Shown here: piece after piece, positions 35,954 through 43,824 of the stretch
Layout of the letters: every line of letters begins with the position of its first letter
Numbering within the stretch: position 1 is the first letter of the stretch
Assembly (NCBI RefSeq): GCF_007970465.1
Contig: NZ_CP042429.1
Coordinates: 2,542,001 to 2,606,000 of the forward strand
Source of the DNA: Corynebacterium nuruki S6-4
GTDB lineage: Bacteria > Actinomycetota > Actinomycetes > Mycobacteriales > Mycobacteriaceae
Length of the DNA: 64,000 bases
Reading direction: 5' to 3'
Notes under the pieces: model-generated
Databases searched by the model: none
Told to the model about the DNA's origin: nothing
Seen by the model: the letters and a program-made list of their open reading frames with translations, nothing else
Made by a program: the position numbers and the translations under genes

Positions 35954-36141
35954 AAATGATCCTTCACATGTGGATGTACGGTTCTCGCCGTCGGTGCGAG
36001 GTCACGTGCCGCCCCGCCCCCGGTGCATGTGAATGCCCCGGGTGGACCGCACGCCACGGACCTGTGGTCCGCAGGTTCCGCCTCGTCCGGGGCTCCAGGA
36101 GGGGAACTCGACTCTCGTCGACTGCTTGGTCGCAAAGGTAA
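35954..36141 (-). other. metE 5' leader, structured, no recognised riboswitch
   Basis: About 180 nt between the predicted promoter and the metE start. Stable hairpins are possible, e.g. the gtcgac/agtcg pair and the acctg/caggt stem near 36063–36077. I looked for the cobalamin and SAM aptamer cores and did not find them. No convincing leader peptide either. Confidence 0.4.
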
Positions 36142-36165
36142 CCAGTAGACCGCTCAGTCTGTCAA
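36136..36165 (-). promoter_or_regulatory. metE promoter with McbR-like operator
   Basis: Minus-strand TTGACA (36165–36160) and a -10-like TTACCT (36141–36136) flank TAGAC-CGCTCA-GTCTG (plus strand, 36146–36161), which matches the corynebacterial McbR site TAGAC-N6-GTCTA. Binding there would block polymerase. Confidence 0.75.
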
Positions 36166-36226
36166 GTCGCCCGGCACTGTACCGGTCAAGTGGGGGAGGG
36201 GGACACCGGCCGGTATTCTCGTCACC

Positions 36227-36304
36227 ATGTGGCCGGTGTACAGCGGAAACCAGTACCGGGACGCCCTCGCGCAGGCCGCCGCCGCCGTCGCCTTGCCCCG
36301 GTGA
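36227..36304 (+). CDS. Possible 25-codon leaderless ORF
   Basis: MWPVYSGNQYRDALAQAA, then ~7 more residues. TATTCT (36214–36219) ends 7 nt before its ATG. It lies between the metE control region and the ECF S-component gene. It could be a leader peptide or chance; no family recognised. Confidence 0.3.
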   Translation: MWPVYSGNQYRDALAQAAAAVALPR

Positions 36305-36410
36305 CCCGCGACTGGGCACAATGAGCACGTCAACACCGCATGCGGCGTCCCCGAGGTGACATACGGGCCGCCGCGGCACACCCGTCCGAATACCCAGGAA
36401 GCCCAACCCC

Positions 36411-37157
36411 GTGCGTCCCTTGTCACGCCCTGTCCGCCTCACGCTGGTCAGCATCAGCGTCGTCCTGTTCGTCATCACCTGGCTCTGGCTCGTCCTCAGC
36501 CAGCCGCAGGACTCGGACTTCTCCTCGATGGCGGACTCCCGCTCCACCACCGTCGCCCTCATCGGCTTCCTCGTCCCCACGCTGCTGTCGCTCGTCGCCG
36601 TGGTCCCCACCCTCCCGGTGCGGACCCTGTCGCTGATCCCGGTGGCCCTGGTGCTCAACATCGTCATCGGCCAGGTCGTCGGCACGATGGGCCTGCCGCT
36701 GCCGCTCTACCTCGACTCCTTCGGCACGGTGCTCGTCGCCGTCCTCGCCGGCCCGGCCGCGGGCCTGGCCACCGGTGGCCTGTCGAGCATCGTGTGGGGC
36801 GCGTTCAACCCGACGATCATCTGCTTCGCCGCCGGCTACGCGATGATGGGCCTGGCGGTCGGGCTGCTGCGGAAACTGTGGCTGTCGTCCTGGTGGAAGG
36901 TGGTCCTCGCCGGGATCGTGCTCGGTTTCCTGTCCGGCCTGGTCTCCGCCCCGGTCGCGAACTTCATCTTCGGCGGTACCGCCGGTACCGGCACGGGTCT
37001 GCTGGTCAGTGCCTATGAGGGGCTCGGCGCCTCGCAGACCACGGCGGTGTTCCTGCAGTCGTGGACCTCGGATCCGATCGACAAGATCATCGTCTTCCTC
37101 GTCATCTGGGTGGTGGTGCGGTCCCTGCCACGGCGGACGGTGGACACCTTCGCATGA
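36411..37157 (+). CDS. ECF transporter substrate-binding (S) component
   Basis: 248 residues, six or more membrane helices. Typical S-component features: LPLYLDSFGTVLVAVLAGPAAGLATGG and the small-residue-rich helix that contacts EcfT. The vitamin or amino acid bound cannot be read off. The next gene is EcfT, overlapping by 4 bp; the ATPase of the set is probably the one at 40378. GTG 36411 follows aggaag. Divergence from metE across an McbR box raises methionine- or cobalamin-related cargo as a guess only. Confidence 0.75.
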   Translation: MRPLSRPVRLTLVSISVVLFVITWLWLVLSQPQDSDFSSMADSRSTTVALIGFLVPTLLSLVAVVPTLPVRTLSLIPVALVLNIVIGQVVGTMGLPLPLYLDSFGTVLVAVLAGPAAGLATGGLSSIVWGAFNPTIICFAAGYAMMGLAVGLLRKLWLSSWWKVVLAGIVLGFLSGLVSAPVANFIFGGTAGTGTGLLVSAYEGLGASQTTAVFLQSWTSDPIDKIIVFLVIWVVVRSLPRRTVDTFA

Positions 37158-37846
37158 ACCCGCTGACCCCGCTGGTCGCCGCCGGCTGCGCGATCGTCAC
37201 CGTCATGGTGCTCCACAGTCCGTGGGTCTCCGCGGTCTTCCTGGCCGGTGCGGTCGTCCTCGGCCTCCTCGCCGGACGCCGCCACCGCCGCGCCCTGGTC
37301 GCCGGTCTCGTCATGTCGGTGCCCGCCCTGGTCTCCTACGTGCTGATCTACGCCCCCTTCGGCGACCACGAGATCGCCCGCCCGCTGATCCCGGTCACCT
37401 CCGACGGTCTGGCGGTCGCCGGGGACCTGGGACTGCGGTTCGCGGCCATGACCTGCGCAGGTCTGGTGCTCGCCTCGTTCGTCGACGCGGACGCCCTGAT
37501 GCGCACCCTGCAGCTGCGGATCCCTGCCCCGCTGGTCTACATGACCGGCTCGGTGGTGCGGCTGCTGCCGATGGCGCAGCAGCGGTGGCGGACGATCCGG
37601 CAGGTGCAGGCGTCCCGCGGGGTGGACGTGACCACCTGGCGGTCCCGCGGGTCGGTGGTGCTGCCGCTGATCGTCGGTCTCATCAACGATGCGGCGACCC
37701 GGTCGCGTCCGTTGCAGCGCACCGGCATCGGTGAGCCGGGCCCGCGGACCGTCCTGGTGGCGGTGCCGGACCGGCGGGTCGAACGCGTGGGCCGGTGGCT
37801 GCTGGTCCTGGTCGCCGTCGCGGCCGTGGTCACCGCCGTGCTGTGA
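37154..37846 (+). CDS. ecfT: ECF transporter transmembrane (T) component
   Basis: 230 residues, four to five helices. The coupling region carries the AxR-type motifs: QQRWRTIRQVQASRGVD and NDAATRSRPLQRTGIG, which dock into the two ATPase subunits. ATG 37154 overlaps the S-component stop, so S and T are made together. The C-terminus is a final membrane helix. Confidence 0.82.
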   Translation: MNPLTPLVAAGCAIVTVMVLHSPWVSAVFLAGAVVLGLLAGRRHRRALVAGLVMSVPALVSYVLIYAPFGDHEIARPLIPVTSDGLAVAGDLGLRFAAMTCAGLVLASFVDADALMRTLQLRIPAPLVYMTGSVVRLLPMAQQRWRTIRQVQASRGVDVTTWRSRGSVVLPLIVGLINDAATRSRPLQRTGIGEPGPRTVLVAVPDRRVERVGRWLLVLVAVAAVVTAVL

Positions 37847-37897
37847 CGCGTAACCTGGCGGGCACCACCACCACCGATACCGTCCGAGGAGGACATC

Positions 37898-38326
37898 ATG
37901 CCGAAGCCGTCCGTCAGCGAAGCCGCCGCCCACTGGGAGGGCACCCTGTTCGAGGGGTCCGGCTCTGCCAGCCTGGAGACCTCGAAGGTCGCGACCTTCG
38001 ACACGAACTGGAAGGCCCGTACCGAAGCCGGTGCCGGGACGACGAACCCGGAGGAGCTGCTGGGTGCCGCCCTGGCCTCCTGCTACACGATGCAGCTCGC
38101 CAACGGTCTGGCGGAGGACGGCCACCCGGCGACCGCCCTGGACGCCCGCGCCGCCGTCACCTTCGACCTCGCCAAGGGCGGGATCACGCAGATCACGTTG
38201 ACCATTCACGGTGACGTCCCCGGCCTCACCGCCGACGAGTTCCGGGAGAAGGCCCGCTGGGCCAAGGACACCTGCCCGGTCTCCACCGCGCTGAAGTCCG
38301 TGCCGAAGGAACTGCGCTTCGAGTAG
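37898..38326 (+). CDS. OsmC-family peroxiredoxin
   Basis: 142 residues. Thiol-dependent reduction of organic hydroperoxides. The two redox cysteines are in AALASCYTMQL and WAKDTCPVSTAL, and NPEELLGAALASC is the family signature. ATG 37898 follows gaggagga. It stands alone between the ECF T gene and the PTS gene, with its own ribosome-binding site. Confidence 0.9.
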   Translation: MPKPSVSEAAAHWEGTLFEGSGSASLETSKVATFDTNWKARTEAGAGTTNPEELLGAALASCYTMQLANGLAEDGHPATALDARAAVTFDLAKGGITQITLTIHGDVPGLTADEFREKARWAKDTCPVSTALKSVPKELRFE

Positions 38327-38386
38327 CGACGTCGGGGGTCGTCGAGGGGGCGGCGCCGCAGGCGTCGGCTCCGTACTCTCGGCCCC

Positions 38387-40381
38387 ATGACTTCACCGGA
38401 GACACCACAGGAGAAACCGCCGCTGGTCCTGGCGATCACCGCCTGCCCCACCGGCATCGCCCACACCTACATGGCCGCCGAGAACCTGGAGGCCGCCGCG
38501 CAGGAGGCCGGGGTCCGCGTCCGCGTGGAGACCCACGGCTCCATCGGGGTGGAGCACGCCTTCACCGACGCGGAGATCCGGGATGCCGCGGCCGTCGTCA
38601 TCGCGGCGGACACCACCGTCGACACCACCCGCTTCGCCGGGAAACGGCTGGTCTCCACCGGCGTCGACGAGGGCATCCGGAAACCGGTGGAACTGCTGCG
38701 GTCGGCGCTGGAGGCCCCGGTCGCCACGGCCGCCGACGCCGCAGACTCCGCAGCCGGTGCGACCGCGTCCGGCGACACCTCGCAGGACGCCGACCGGCCG
38801 TTCCTGCGCCGCCTCGGCGACGACCTGTACAAGGCGCTGATGAACGGCGTCTCGCACATGATCCCCTTCGTCGTCACCGGCGGTCTCCTCATCGCCGTCG
38901 CCCTGTCGATCGGCGGTGAACCGACCCCGGAGGGGCTCGCGATCCCGGAGGGCAGCTTCTGGGACGACCTCAACCAGCTCGGCACACTCGCCTTTTCCCT
39001 GATGGTGCCGGTACTGTCCGGCTACATCGCCATGGCCATCGCGGACCGCCCGGGCCTGGCGCCCGGGTTCATCACCGGCCTGGTGGCCGTCACTGGCGAG
39101 CTCTACAACTCGGAAGCGAACGCCGGCTTCCTCGGCGGTATCGTCACCGGCATCCTGTCCGGCTATGTTGCCCTGGCGATCCGGAAGATCCCGGTGCACA
39201 AGTACATCCAGCCGATCTGGCCGATCATCGTCATCCCGGTGGGGACGACCCTCATCGTCGGACTGCTGTTCATCTACCTGCTCGGCCATCCCATCGCGGA
39301 CCTCTTCGACGCGATGACCCGGTGGCTCGAGGGACTGCAGGGGTCCTCGGTGCTGCTGCTCGGGGCGATCATCGGCGCGATGATCGCCTTCGACATGGGC
39401 GGTCCGCTGAACAAGACGGCCTTCCTGTTCTCCGGTGGTCTGATCGCCACCGGCAACGCCGCCCCGATGGGTATGGCGGCCGCCGCCATCGCGGTCCCGC
39501 CGATCGCCGCCGGGGTGACGACACTGCTGGCCCGCCGGCGGTTCAACAAGTCGGAGCGGGACGCCGGTATCGCGGGCCTGTTCATGGGCTTCTTCGGCAT
39601 CTCGGAGGGGGCGATCCCGCTGGCGGTGGCGCGGCCGGTCCAGATCATCCCGGCGAACGTCGTCGGTGGTGCGGTGGCCGGTGCGTTGGCGGGCCTGACC
39701 GGGGTGGAGGACAACGTCATGCACGGCGGCCCGATCGTCGCGGTGCTCGGCGCGGTGGAGGGGATCGGCTGGTTCTTCCTCGCCCTGGTGGCCGGTGTCG
39801 CGGTGACCTCGGTGGTCTCCCTGCTGCTCATGGCGGTGACGACCGGGACCCCGGCCAGCGCCGAACCCCCGACCGACCTCATCGACACCGGCACGGTCCT
39901 GCTCGGCACCACCGTCGCCGACCGGGACGCCGCGGTCCGTGCGCTGGCGGGCGCGGCAGCGGACGCCGGACGTCTCGCGGCACCGGGGGTGGTGGCTGCG
40001 GCGCTGGCCCGGGAGGAGAAGTCCACCACGGCGGTCGGCCACGGGGTGGCGATCCCGCACGCGCGGACCGCCGATGTCACGGTCCCCACCCTGGCCTTCG
40101 CCCGGCTCGCCGACCCGGTGGACTGGGACGCCCCGGACGGGGCCCCGGTGGACCTCGTCTTCCTCATCGCCGTCCCGGAGGACGCCGGGAAGCAGCACCT
40201 GAAGATCCTGGCGAAGCTCGCCCGGGCACTGATGAAGGAGGACTTCCGGGAGTCGCTGCGCGCCGCCGGGTCCGCGGCGCAGATCGTGGCGTTGGTCGAC
40301 GACCTGGGCGTGGCGGATATCGCGGCAGGTGCCACAGCCGGCACAGCCGGCACAGCCGCCACTGGTACTGTCGATGCATGA
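38387..40381 (+). CDS. Fructose-type PTS transporter, domains IIB-IIC-IIA
   Basis: 664 residues. Residues ~12–108 are IIB (phospho-Cys20 in ITACPTGIAHTYMA), ~140–480 the membrane IIC with GFFGISEGAIPLAVARP and the long helical core, ~497–645 IIA with phospho-His558 in VGHGVAIPHAR. The order B-C-A differs from the A-B-C order I recall for C. glutamicum PtsF. No fruK or fruR is adjacent, so the sugar could be fructose or another ketose. TACTCT (38374–38379) ends 7 nt before the ATG. The C-terminus has gccggcaca-type 9-bp repeats and overlaps the ECF ATPase start. Confidence 0.92.
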   Translation: MTSPETPQEKPPLVLAITACPTGIAHTYMAAENLEAAAQEAGVRVRVETHGSIGVEHAFTDAEIRDAAAVVIAADTTVDTTRFAGKRLVSTGVDEGIRKPVELLRSALEAPVATAADAADSAAGATASGDTSQDADRPFLRRLGDDLYKALMNGVSHMIPFVVTGGLLIAVALSIGGEPTPEGLAIPEGSFWDDLNQLGTLAFSLMVPVLSGYIAMAIADRPGLAPGFITGLVAVTGELYNSEANAGFLGGIVTGILSGYVALAIRKIPVHKYIQPIWPIIVIPVGTTLIVGLLFIYLLGHPIADLFDAMTRWLEGLQGSSVLLLGAIIGAMIAFDMGGPLNKTAFLFSGGLIATGNAAPMGMAAAAIAVPPIAAGVTTLLARRRFNKSERDAGIAGLFMGFFGISEGAIPLAVARPVQIIPANVVGGAVAGALAGLTGVEDNVMHGGPIVAVLGAVEGIGWFFLALVAGVAVTSVVSLLLMAVTTGTPASAEPPTDLIDTGTVLLGTTVADRDAAVRALAGAAADAGRLAAPGVVAAALAREEKSTTAVGHGVAIPHARTADVTVPTLAFARLADPVDWDAPDGAPVDLVFLIAVPEDAGKQHLKILAKLARALMKEDFRESLRAAGSAAQIVALVDDLGVADIAAGATAGTAGTAATGTVDA

Positions 40382-41511
40382 TCGAGCGCTTCATCTGGGG
40401 GGATTCCGGCTCCGGCCTGTCGGACCACGCCTGGTGGACTGCCGGGGAGACCGGTGCGGCCTGGGTCGGTAACGATGCCTCGGCGCACCTGTCCCTGCTG
40501 CGGTCGACGGTACGGGAGGAACTGGCCTTCGGGATGGAGCAGCAGGGCGTCCCCGCCCCGGAGATGGCGCGGCGGATCGACGCTGCCGAGCGGACCTGGG
40601 GGCTGACGGACCTGGCGGACCGGGATCCGTCCCGGCTCTCCACCGGGCAGACGCGCCGGGTCGCGGTCGCCGCCGCGCTGCTGCGTGACCCGGGTGCTCT
40701 CGTTCTCGACTGTCCCCTCGACGGTCTGGACGCCCCGGCGGTGGACACGGTGCAGGCCACACTCGACCGGTTCGACGGTCCGGTGACCGTCTACGACCGG
40801 CTGCGCACCCCGCTGGCCGACGGTGCCCGTGAGGAACTGCGGCTCGTCGACGGGCAGCTCGTCCCCGCCGCGGCTCCGGTGCCGGAACTGCCCGCCGCGG
40901 CACCGGGTGCGGCGTCCGGGAAAGCGGTGCTGGACTGCGACATGACGGTCACCCGCGGCCGGTTCAGCGTGGCCGCGCGGCTCGTGGCGCGTGCCGGGGA
41001 GGTCACGCATCTGGCGGGGCCCAACGGTTCCGGGAAGACCTCGGTGATGCTGGCGGTCCTGGGGCTGGTGCCGTACACCGGCCGGCTGGTCGCGCCGACC
41101 GCGCCGACCCCGGGGTGGGCGCCGACGGGGATGGACGCCGCGTTCTCGAAGCGCACCGTCCGCCGGGAGCTCGCCGTCGGCACCGACCGCGACCATGCGG
41201 ACGCGGCGCTGGAGTGGGTGGGGCTGCAGCGGTGGGCCGACGTCCACCCGCTCGACGTGCCGAGTTCACCGCGCCGGATGGTGGCGGTGGCGGCGGCGCT
41301 GGTCCGCGCCCCGGAACTGCTCATGCTCGACGAGCCGACGGTCGGGCTGGACGCGCCGGGGCACACCTGGCTGGCCCGGGTGATGCGGGAGTACGCGGCG
41401 GGGGAGTACCACCGGGCCCTCGACATGCCGACGGCCCGGCCGGCGGTGCTGTGGACCTGCCACAGTGCTCCCGTCGCCCGGGCCGTGAGTACGACCTCGG
41501 TCGTGCTCTAG
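40378..41511 (+). CDS. Fused double ECF-type ATPase with complementary degenerate halves
   Basis: 377 residues, two ABC halves in one chain. Half 1 (residues ~1–160) has a Q-loop/EEAFG-like segment and an intact signature RLSTGQTRR (87–91) but no Walker A. Its Walker B reads LVLDCPLDGLD, with Cys for the catalytic Glu. Half 2 (~183–377) has Walker A GPNGSGKTS (214–221) and Walker B LLMLDEP, but its signature is replaced by VPSSP (294–298). Only one complete ATP site is therefore possible. ATG 40378 overlaps the PTS stop by 4 bp. It probably serves the S/T genes at 36411–37846. Confidence 0.82.
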   Translation: MIERFIWGDSGSGLSDHAWWTAGETGAAWVGNDASAHLSLLRSTVREELAFGMEQQGVPAPEMARRIDAAERTWGLTDLADRDPSRLSTGQTRRVAVAAALLRDPGALVLDCPLDGLDAPAVDTVQATLDRFDGPVTVYDRLRTPLADGAREELRLVDGQLVPAAAPVPELPAAAPGAASGKAVLDCDMTVTRGRFSVAARLVARAGEVTHLAGPNGSGKTSVMLAVLGLVPYTGRLVAPTAPTPGWAPTGMDAAFSKRTVRRELAVGTDRDHADAALEWVGLQRWADVHPLDVPSSPRRMVAVAAALVRAPELLMLDEPTVGLDAPGHTWLARVMREYAAGEYHRALDMPTARPAVLWTCHSAPVARAVSTTSVVL

Positions 41512-41997
41512 TTACTTCTCGATTGCCTCGTCGGCCGTGCCCTCGTCGGACGCCGCCTCGATGGACTCGGCGTGGTTGACGGTGACCTTGCGGCTCTTCG
41601 CCTTCTCGGCGAAGGGCAGGGTCACGGTGAGCACGCCGTTGCGGTAGTCCGCCGAGATCGCCTCGGTGTCGACCGTGTCGCCCACGGTGACCTGACGGCG
41701 GTAGGAGCCGGTGAAGCGTTCGTTGGCGATCCACTTGACCCCGTCGGTCTCGCCCTCGGTGTGCTCCGGGGTGGTGGTGCGCTCGGCGGAGATGGTGAGG
41801 ACGCCGTTGTCGATGTCGACGTCGATGCTCTTCGGGTCGACACCCGGCAGATCGGTGGTGAGTTCGTAGGACTCACCCTTCTTCACCAGGTCCATCGGCA
41901 TGAACCGCGGGGTCCGGGAGTTCGCCGGGGTGTCGGCGAACAGCTCGCGGGCGACGTGGTCCAGCTGGGAGAAGGGGTCGAAACGGAACGTGGCCAT
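41512..41997 (-). CDS. Hsp20-family small heat shock protein
   Basis: 161 residues. Alpha-crystallin domain at ~45–140: YELTTDLPGVDPKSIDVDIDNGVLTI and NGVLTVTLPFAEKAKSRKV, then an acidic tail. It is an ATP-independent holdase. ATG 41997 follows a strong tggaggt site. Upstream, GTTGAGT-like half sites resemble HspR HAIR halves, but with abnormal spacing. Confidence 0.93.
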   Translation of the reverse strand: MATFRFDPFSQLDHVARELFADTPANSRTPRFMPMDLVKKGESYELTTDLPGVDPKSIDVDIDNGVLTISAERTTTPEHTEGETDGVKWIANERFTGSYRRQVTVGDTVDTEAISADYRNGVLTVTLPFAEKAKSRKVTVNHAESIEAASDEGTADEAIEK

Positions 41998-42055
41998 GGT
42001 GTGTACCTCCAGGGATCGGGGTGTTGTCGGTGTTGCCCGAACTAGCTTACACCAG

Positions 42056-42103
42056 ACTCAACTATGGGGGTGCGGGTTCTATTCCCGCCCGCCAAAGTTG
42101 AGT
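42056..42103. other. Nested stem-loop with tRNA T-arm-like core
   Basis: ACTCAAC (42056–42062) pairs with GTTGAGT (42097–42103). Inside, GCGGG (42072–42076), a 7-nt loop ttctatt and CCCGC (42084–42088) look like a tRNA T-arm followed by cCGCCA. No matching 5' acceptor, D- or anticodon arm is present, so this is not a functional tRNA. Confidence 0.35.
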
Positions 42104-42176
42104 GCGGGTGATTCATGTCACGGTGAATGGAAGGGGCGCCGCATCATCGGGAGGGTGCCATAGTCGGGGCCACCGA

Positions 42177-42192
42177 CAGACAGAGTGGTCTA
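42177..42192. promoter_or_regulatory. McbR-like operator upstream of the TauD/ABC cluster
   Basis: CAGAC-AGAGTG-GTCTA, one mismatch from TAGAC-N6-GTCTA, 43 bp before the TauD-family start codon. A -10-like TATATC begins at its 3' end (42191). It places the 42.2–46.7 kb operon in the sulfur/methionine regulon. Confidence 0.65.
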
Positions 42193-42235
42193 TATCGGCC
42201 ACCGTCTGGCGTCCCGACGTCGAAAGGACCACACC

Positions 42236-43186
42236 ATGACATCCACCCTGGTCACCGCACCGCGCACCGCGACCGTCACCCGCCTGACCCACAGCATCGG
42301 CGCCCGGATCGACGGCATCCGGCTCGACGGTGACCTCGACCCTGCGACCGTCGAGTGGCTGCGGACACAACTGGCGACCCACAAGGTGCTCATCATTCCC
42401 GGTCAGGACCACCTCACCGACGAATCCCAGTACGCCTTCGCCGCACTTCTCGGCACCCCGACCCTCGCCCACCCCACCGTCGTCAGCCACGGCCGCGACA
42501 ACCTCGTCCTCGAGGGTGCGGCGAACGCCTGGCACACCGACGTCTCCTTCGTGGACCGGATCCCGAAGATCTCGGTCCTGCGCGGCGTCCAGCTGCCGGC
42601 CTACGGCGGAGCGACCGAATGGGCGAACACGGTCGCCGCCTACCGACGGCTGCCGGAGCCGTTGCGCGACCTCGCCGACAGGCTCTGGGCCGTGCACACC
42701 AACGACTACGACTACGCCGCGGCGAAGGACCGGGACGCCGTCGACTCCAGCGGCCTGTCCTACGCCGAGTTCACGAAGGTCCGGTTCGAGACCGAGCACC
42801 CGCTCGTCCACGTCCACCCCGAGACCGGGGAACGGTCGCTGCTGCTCGGCCAGTTCCTGTCCCACATCTCGGGACTGCGCCCTGAGGAATCGACGGATCT
42901 CGTCCGGATCTTCCAGAACCGGATCCTCAGGCCGGACAACACCCTCCGCTGGCACTGGTCGGCGGGCGACGTCGCAATCTGGGACAACCTCGCGACCCAG
43001 CATTACGGCGTCGCCGATTTCGGTGGTCAGACGCGGAAGAACCACAGAGTCACACTCGCGGGCCCGGTTCCCGTTAGCGTGGGCGGGGAACGATCCCGCA
43101 TTCTGTCCGGCGACGCGAGTGAATACTCTGTCATCGACACGCCGCGTCCGCTGGTCGACTACCACGGAGACATCGCAGACCAGTGA
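42236..43186 (+). CDS. TauD-family Fe(II)/2-oxoglutarate dioxygenase
   Basis: 316 residues. Family includes taurine and alkylsulfate dioxygenases and gamma-butyrobetaine hydroxylase. The Fe-binding pair HxD is in NAWHTDVSFVDR, the distal His in LATQHYGVADF, and the 2-oxoglutarate Arg in KNHRVTLAG. ATG 42236 follows gaaagga. It is the first gene of an operon with an osmoprotectant-type ABC system: the permease GTG overlaps its stop by 4 bp. The substrate is presumably what the transporter brings in. Confidence 0.88.
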   Translation: MTSTLVTAPRTATVTRLTHSIGARIDGIRLDGDLDPATVEWLRTQLATHKVLIIPGQDHLTDESQYAFAALLGTPTLAHPTVVSHGRDNLVLEGAANAWHTDVSFVDRIPKISVLRGVQLPAYGGATEWANTVAAYRRLPEPLRDLADRLWAVHTNDYDYAAAKDRDAVDSSGLSYAEFTKVRFETEHPLVHVHPETGERSLLLGQFLSHISGLRPEESTDLVRIFQNRILRPDNTLRWHWSAGDVAIWDNLATQHYGVADFGGQTRKNHRVTLAGPVPVSVGGERSRILSGDASEYSVIDTPRPLVDYHGDIADQ

Positions 43187-43824
43187 CCGAATTCATCGAT
43201 TCGCGGTGGCAGGACATCCTGTTCCGTAGCTACCAGCACACGAGCCTGGTCATCCAGGCCGTCATCCTCGCCACCGTGATCGCCCTGGCGCTCGCCGTCC
43301 TCGTCACAACGTGGCGTCCGCTCACCCCGGTCGCCAACGCGTTGTCGGCGGTCGGGCTGACGATCCCAGGGCTGGCCCTGCTCGGCCTCATGATCCCGAT
43401 CGTCGGTATCGGCACTCTGCCGTCGGTCATCATCGTCGTCTTCTACGCGGTCCTGCCGATCCTGCGTAACGCCGTGGTCGGGCTCGACAGTGTGTCGCCC
43501 GAACTGGTGGAGGCCGCCCGGGGCCAGGGGATGAGCACGGTCGCGGTGTTCTTCCGGGTCAGGCTCCCGCTGGCCTGGCCGGTGATCCTGACCGGAGTCC
43601 GGGTCTCCGCCCAGATGTCGATGGGCGTCGCCGCGATCGCGGCCTACGCCCTCGGCCCCGGGCTCGGCAGCTACATCTTCACCGGGCTGAGCCAGATCGG
43701 TAACGCCAACGCCCTGAACTACGCCCTGGTCGGGACCTTCGCGGTCGTCGTCCTGGCGCTCATCCTGGACGCCGTGCTCGCCCTGCTGGGCCGGCTGACG
43801 ACCTCGAAAGGTATCCGCGCATGA
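43183..43824 (+). CDS. OpuC-type ABC permease 1
   Basis: 213 residues, about five or six helices. Resembles OpuCB/ProW-type permeases for quaternary amines, with the coupling loop ELVEAARGQGMSTVAVFFRVRLP. Overlaps both neighbours (TauD stop, ATPase start) by 4 bp, a tightly coupled operon. Confidence 0.88.
   Translation: MTEFIDSRWQDILFRSYQHTSLVIQAVILATVIALALAVLVTTWRPLTPVANALSAVGLTIPGLALLGLMIPIVGIGTLPSVIIVVFYAVLPILRNAVVGLDSVSPELVEAARGQGMSTVAVFFRVRLPLAWPVILTGVRVSAQMSMGVAAIAAYALGPGLGSYIFTGLSQIGNANALNYALVGTFAVVVLALILDAVLALLGRLTTSKGIRA

Noticed and set aside
33590..35959. 789-codon plus-strand open frame opposite metE
   Set aside because: Shadow of metE; low-complexity Gly/Val/Asp composition, no start-site signals.
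35954..36141. Cobalamin or SAM riboswitch in the metE leader
   Set aside because: Conserved core sequences of these aptamers were not found on either strand.
36305..36410. TPP-type riboswitch before the ECF S gene
   Set aside because: No CTGAGA core or GGGGTGC-type element; only generic GC-rich sequence.
42020..42093. Complete tRNA gene upstream of the TauD cluster
   Set aside because: Only the T-arm-like part exists; no acceptor pairing, D-arm or anticodon arm.
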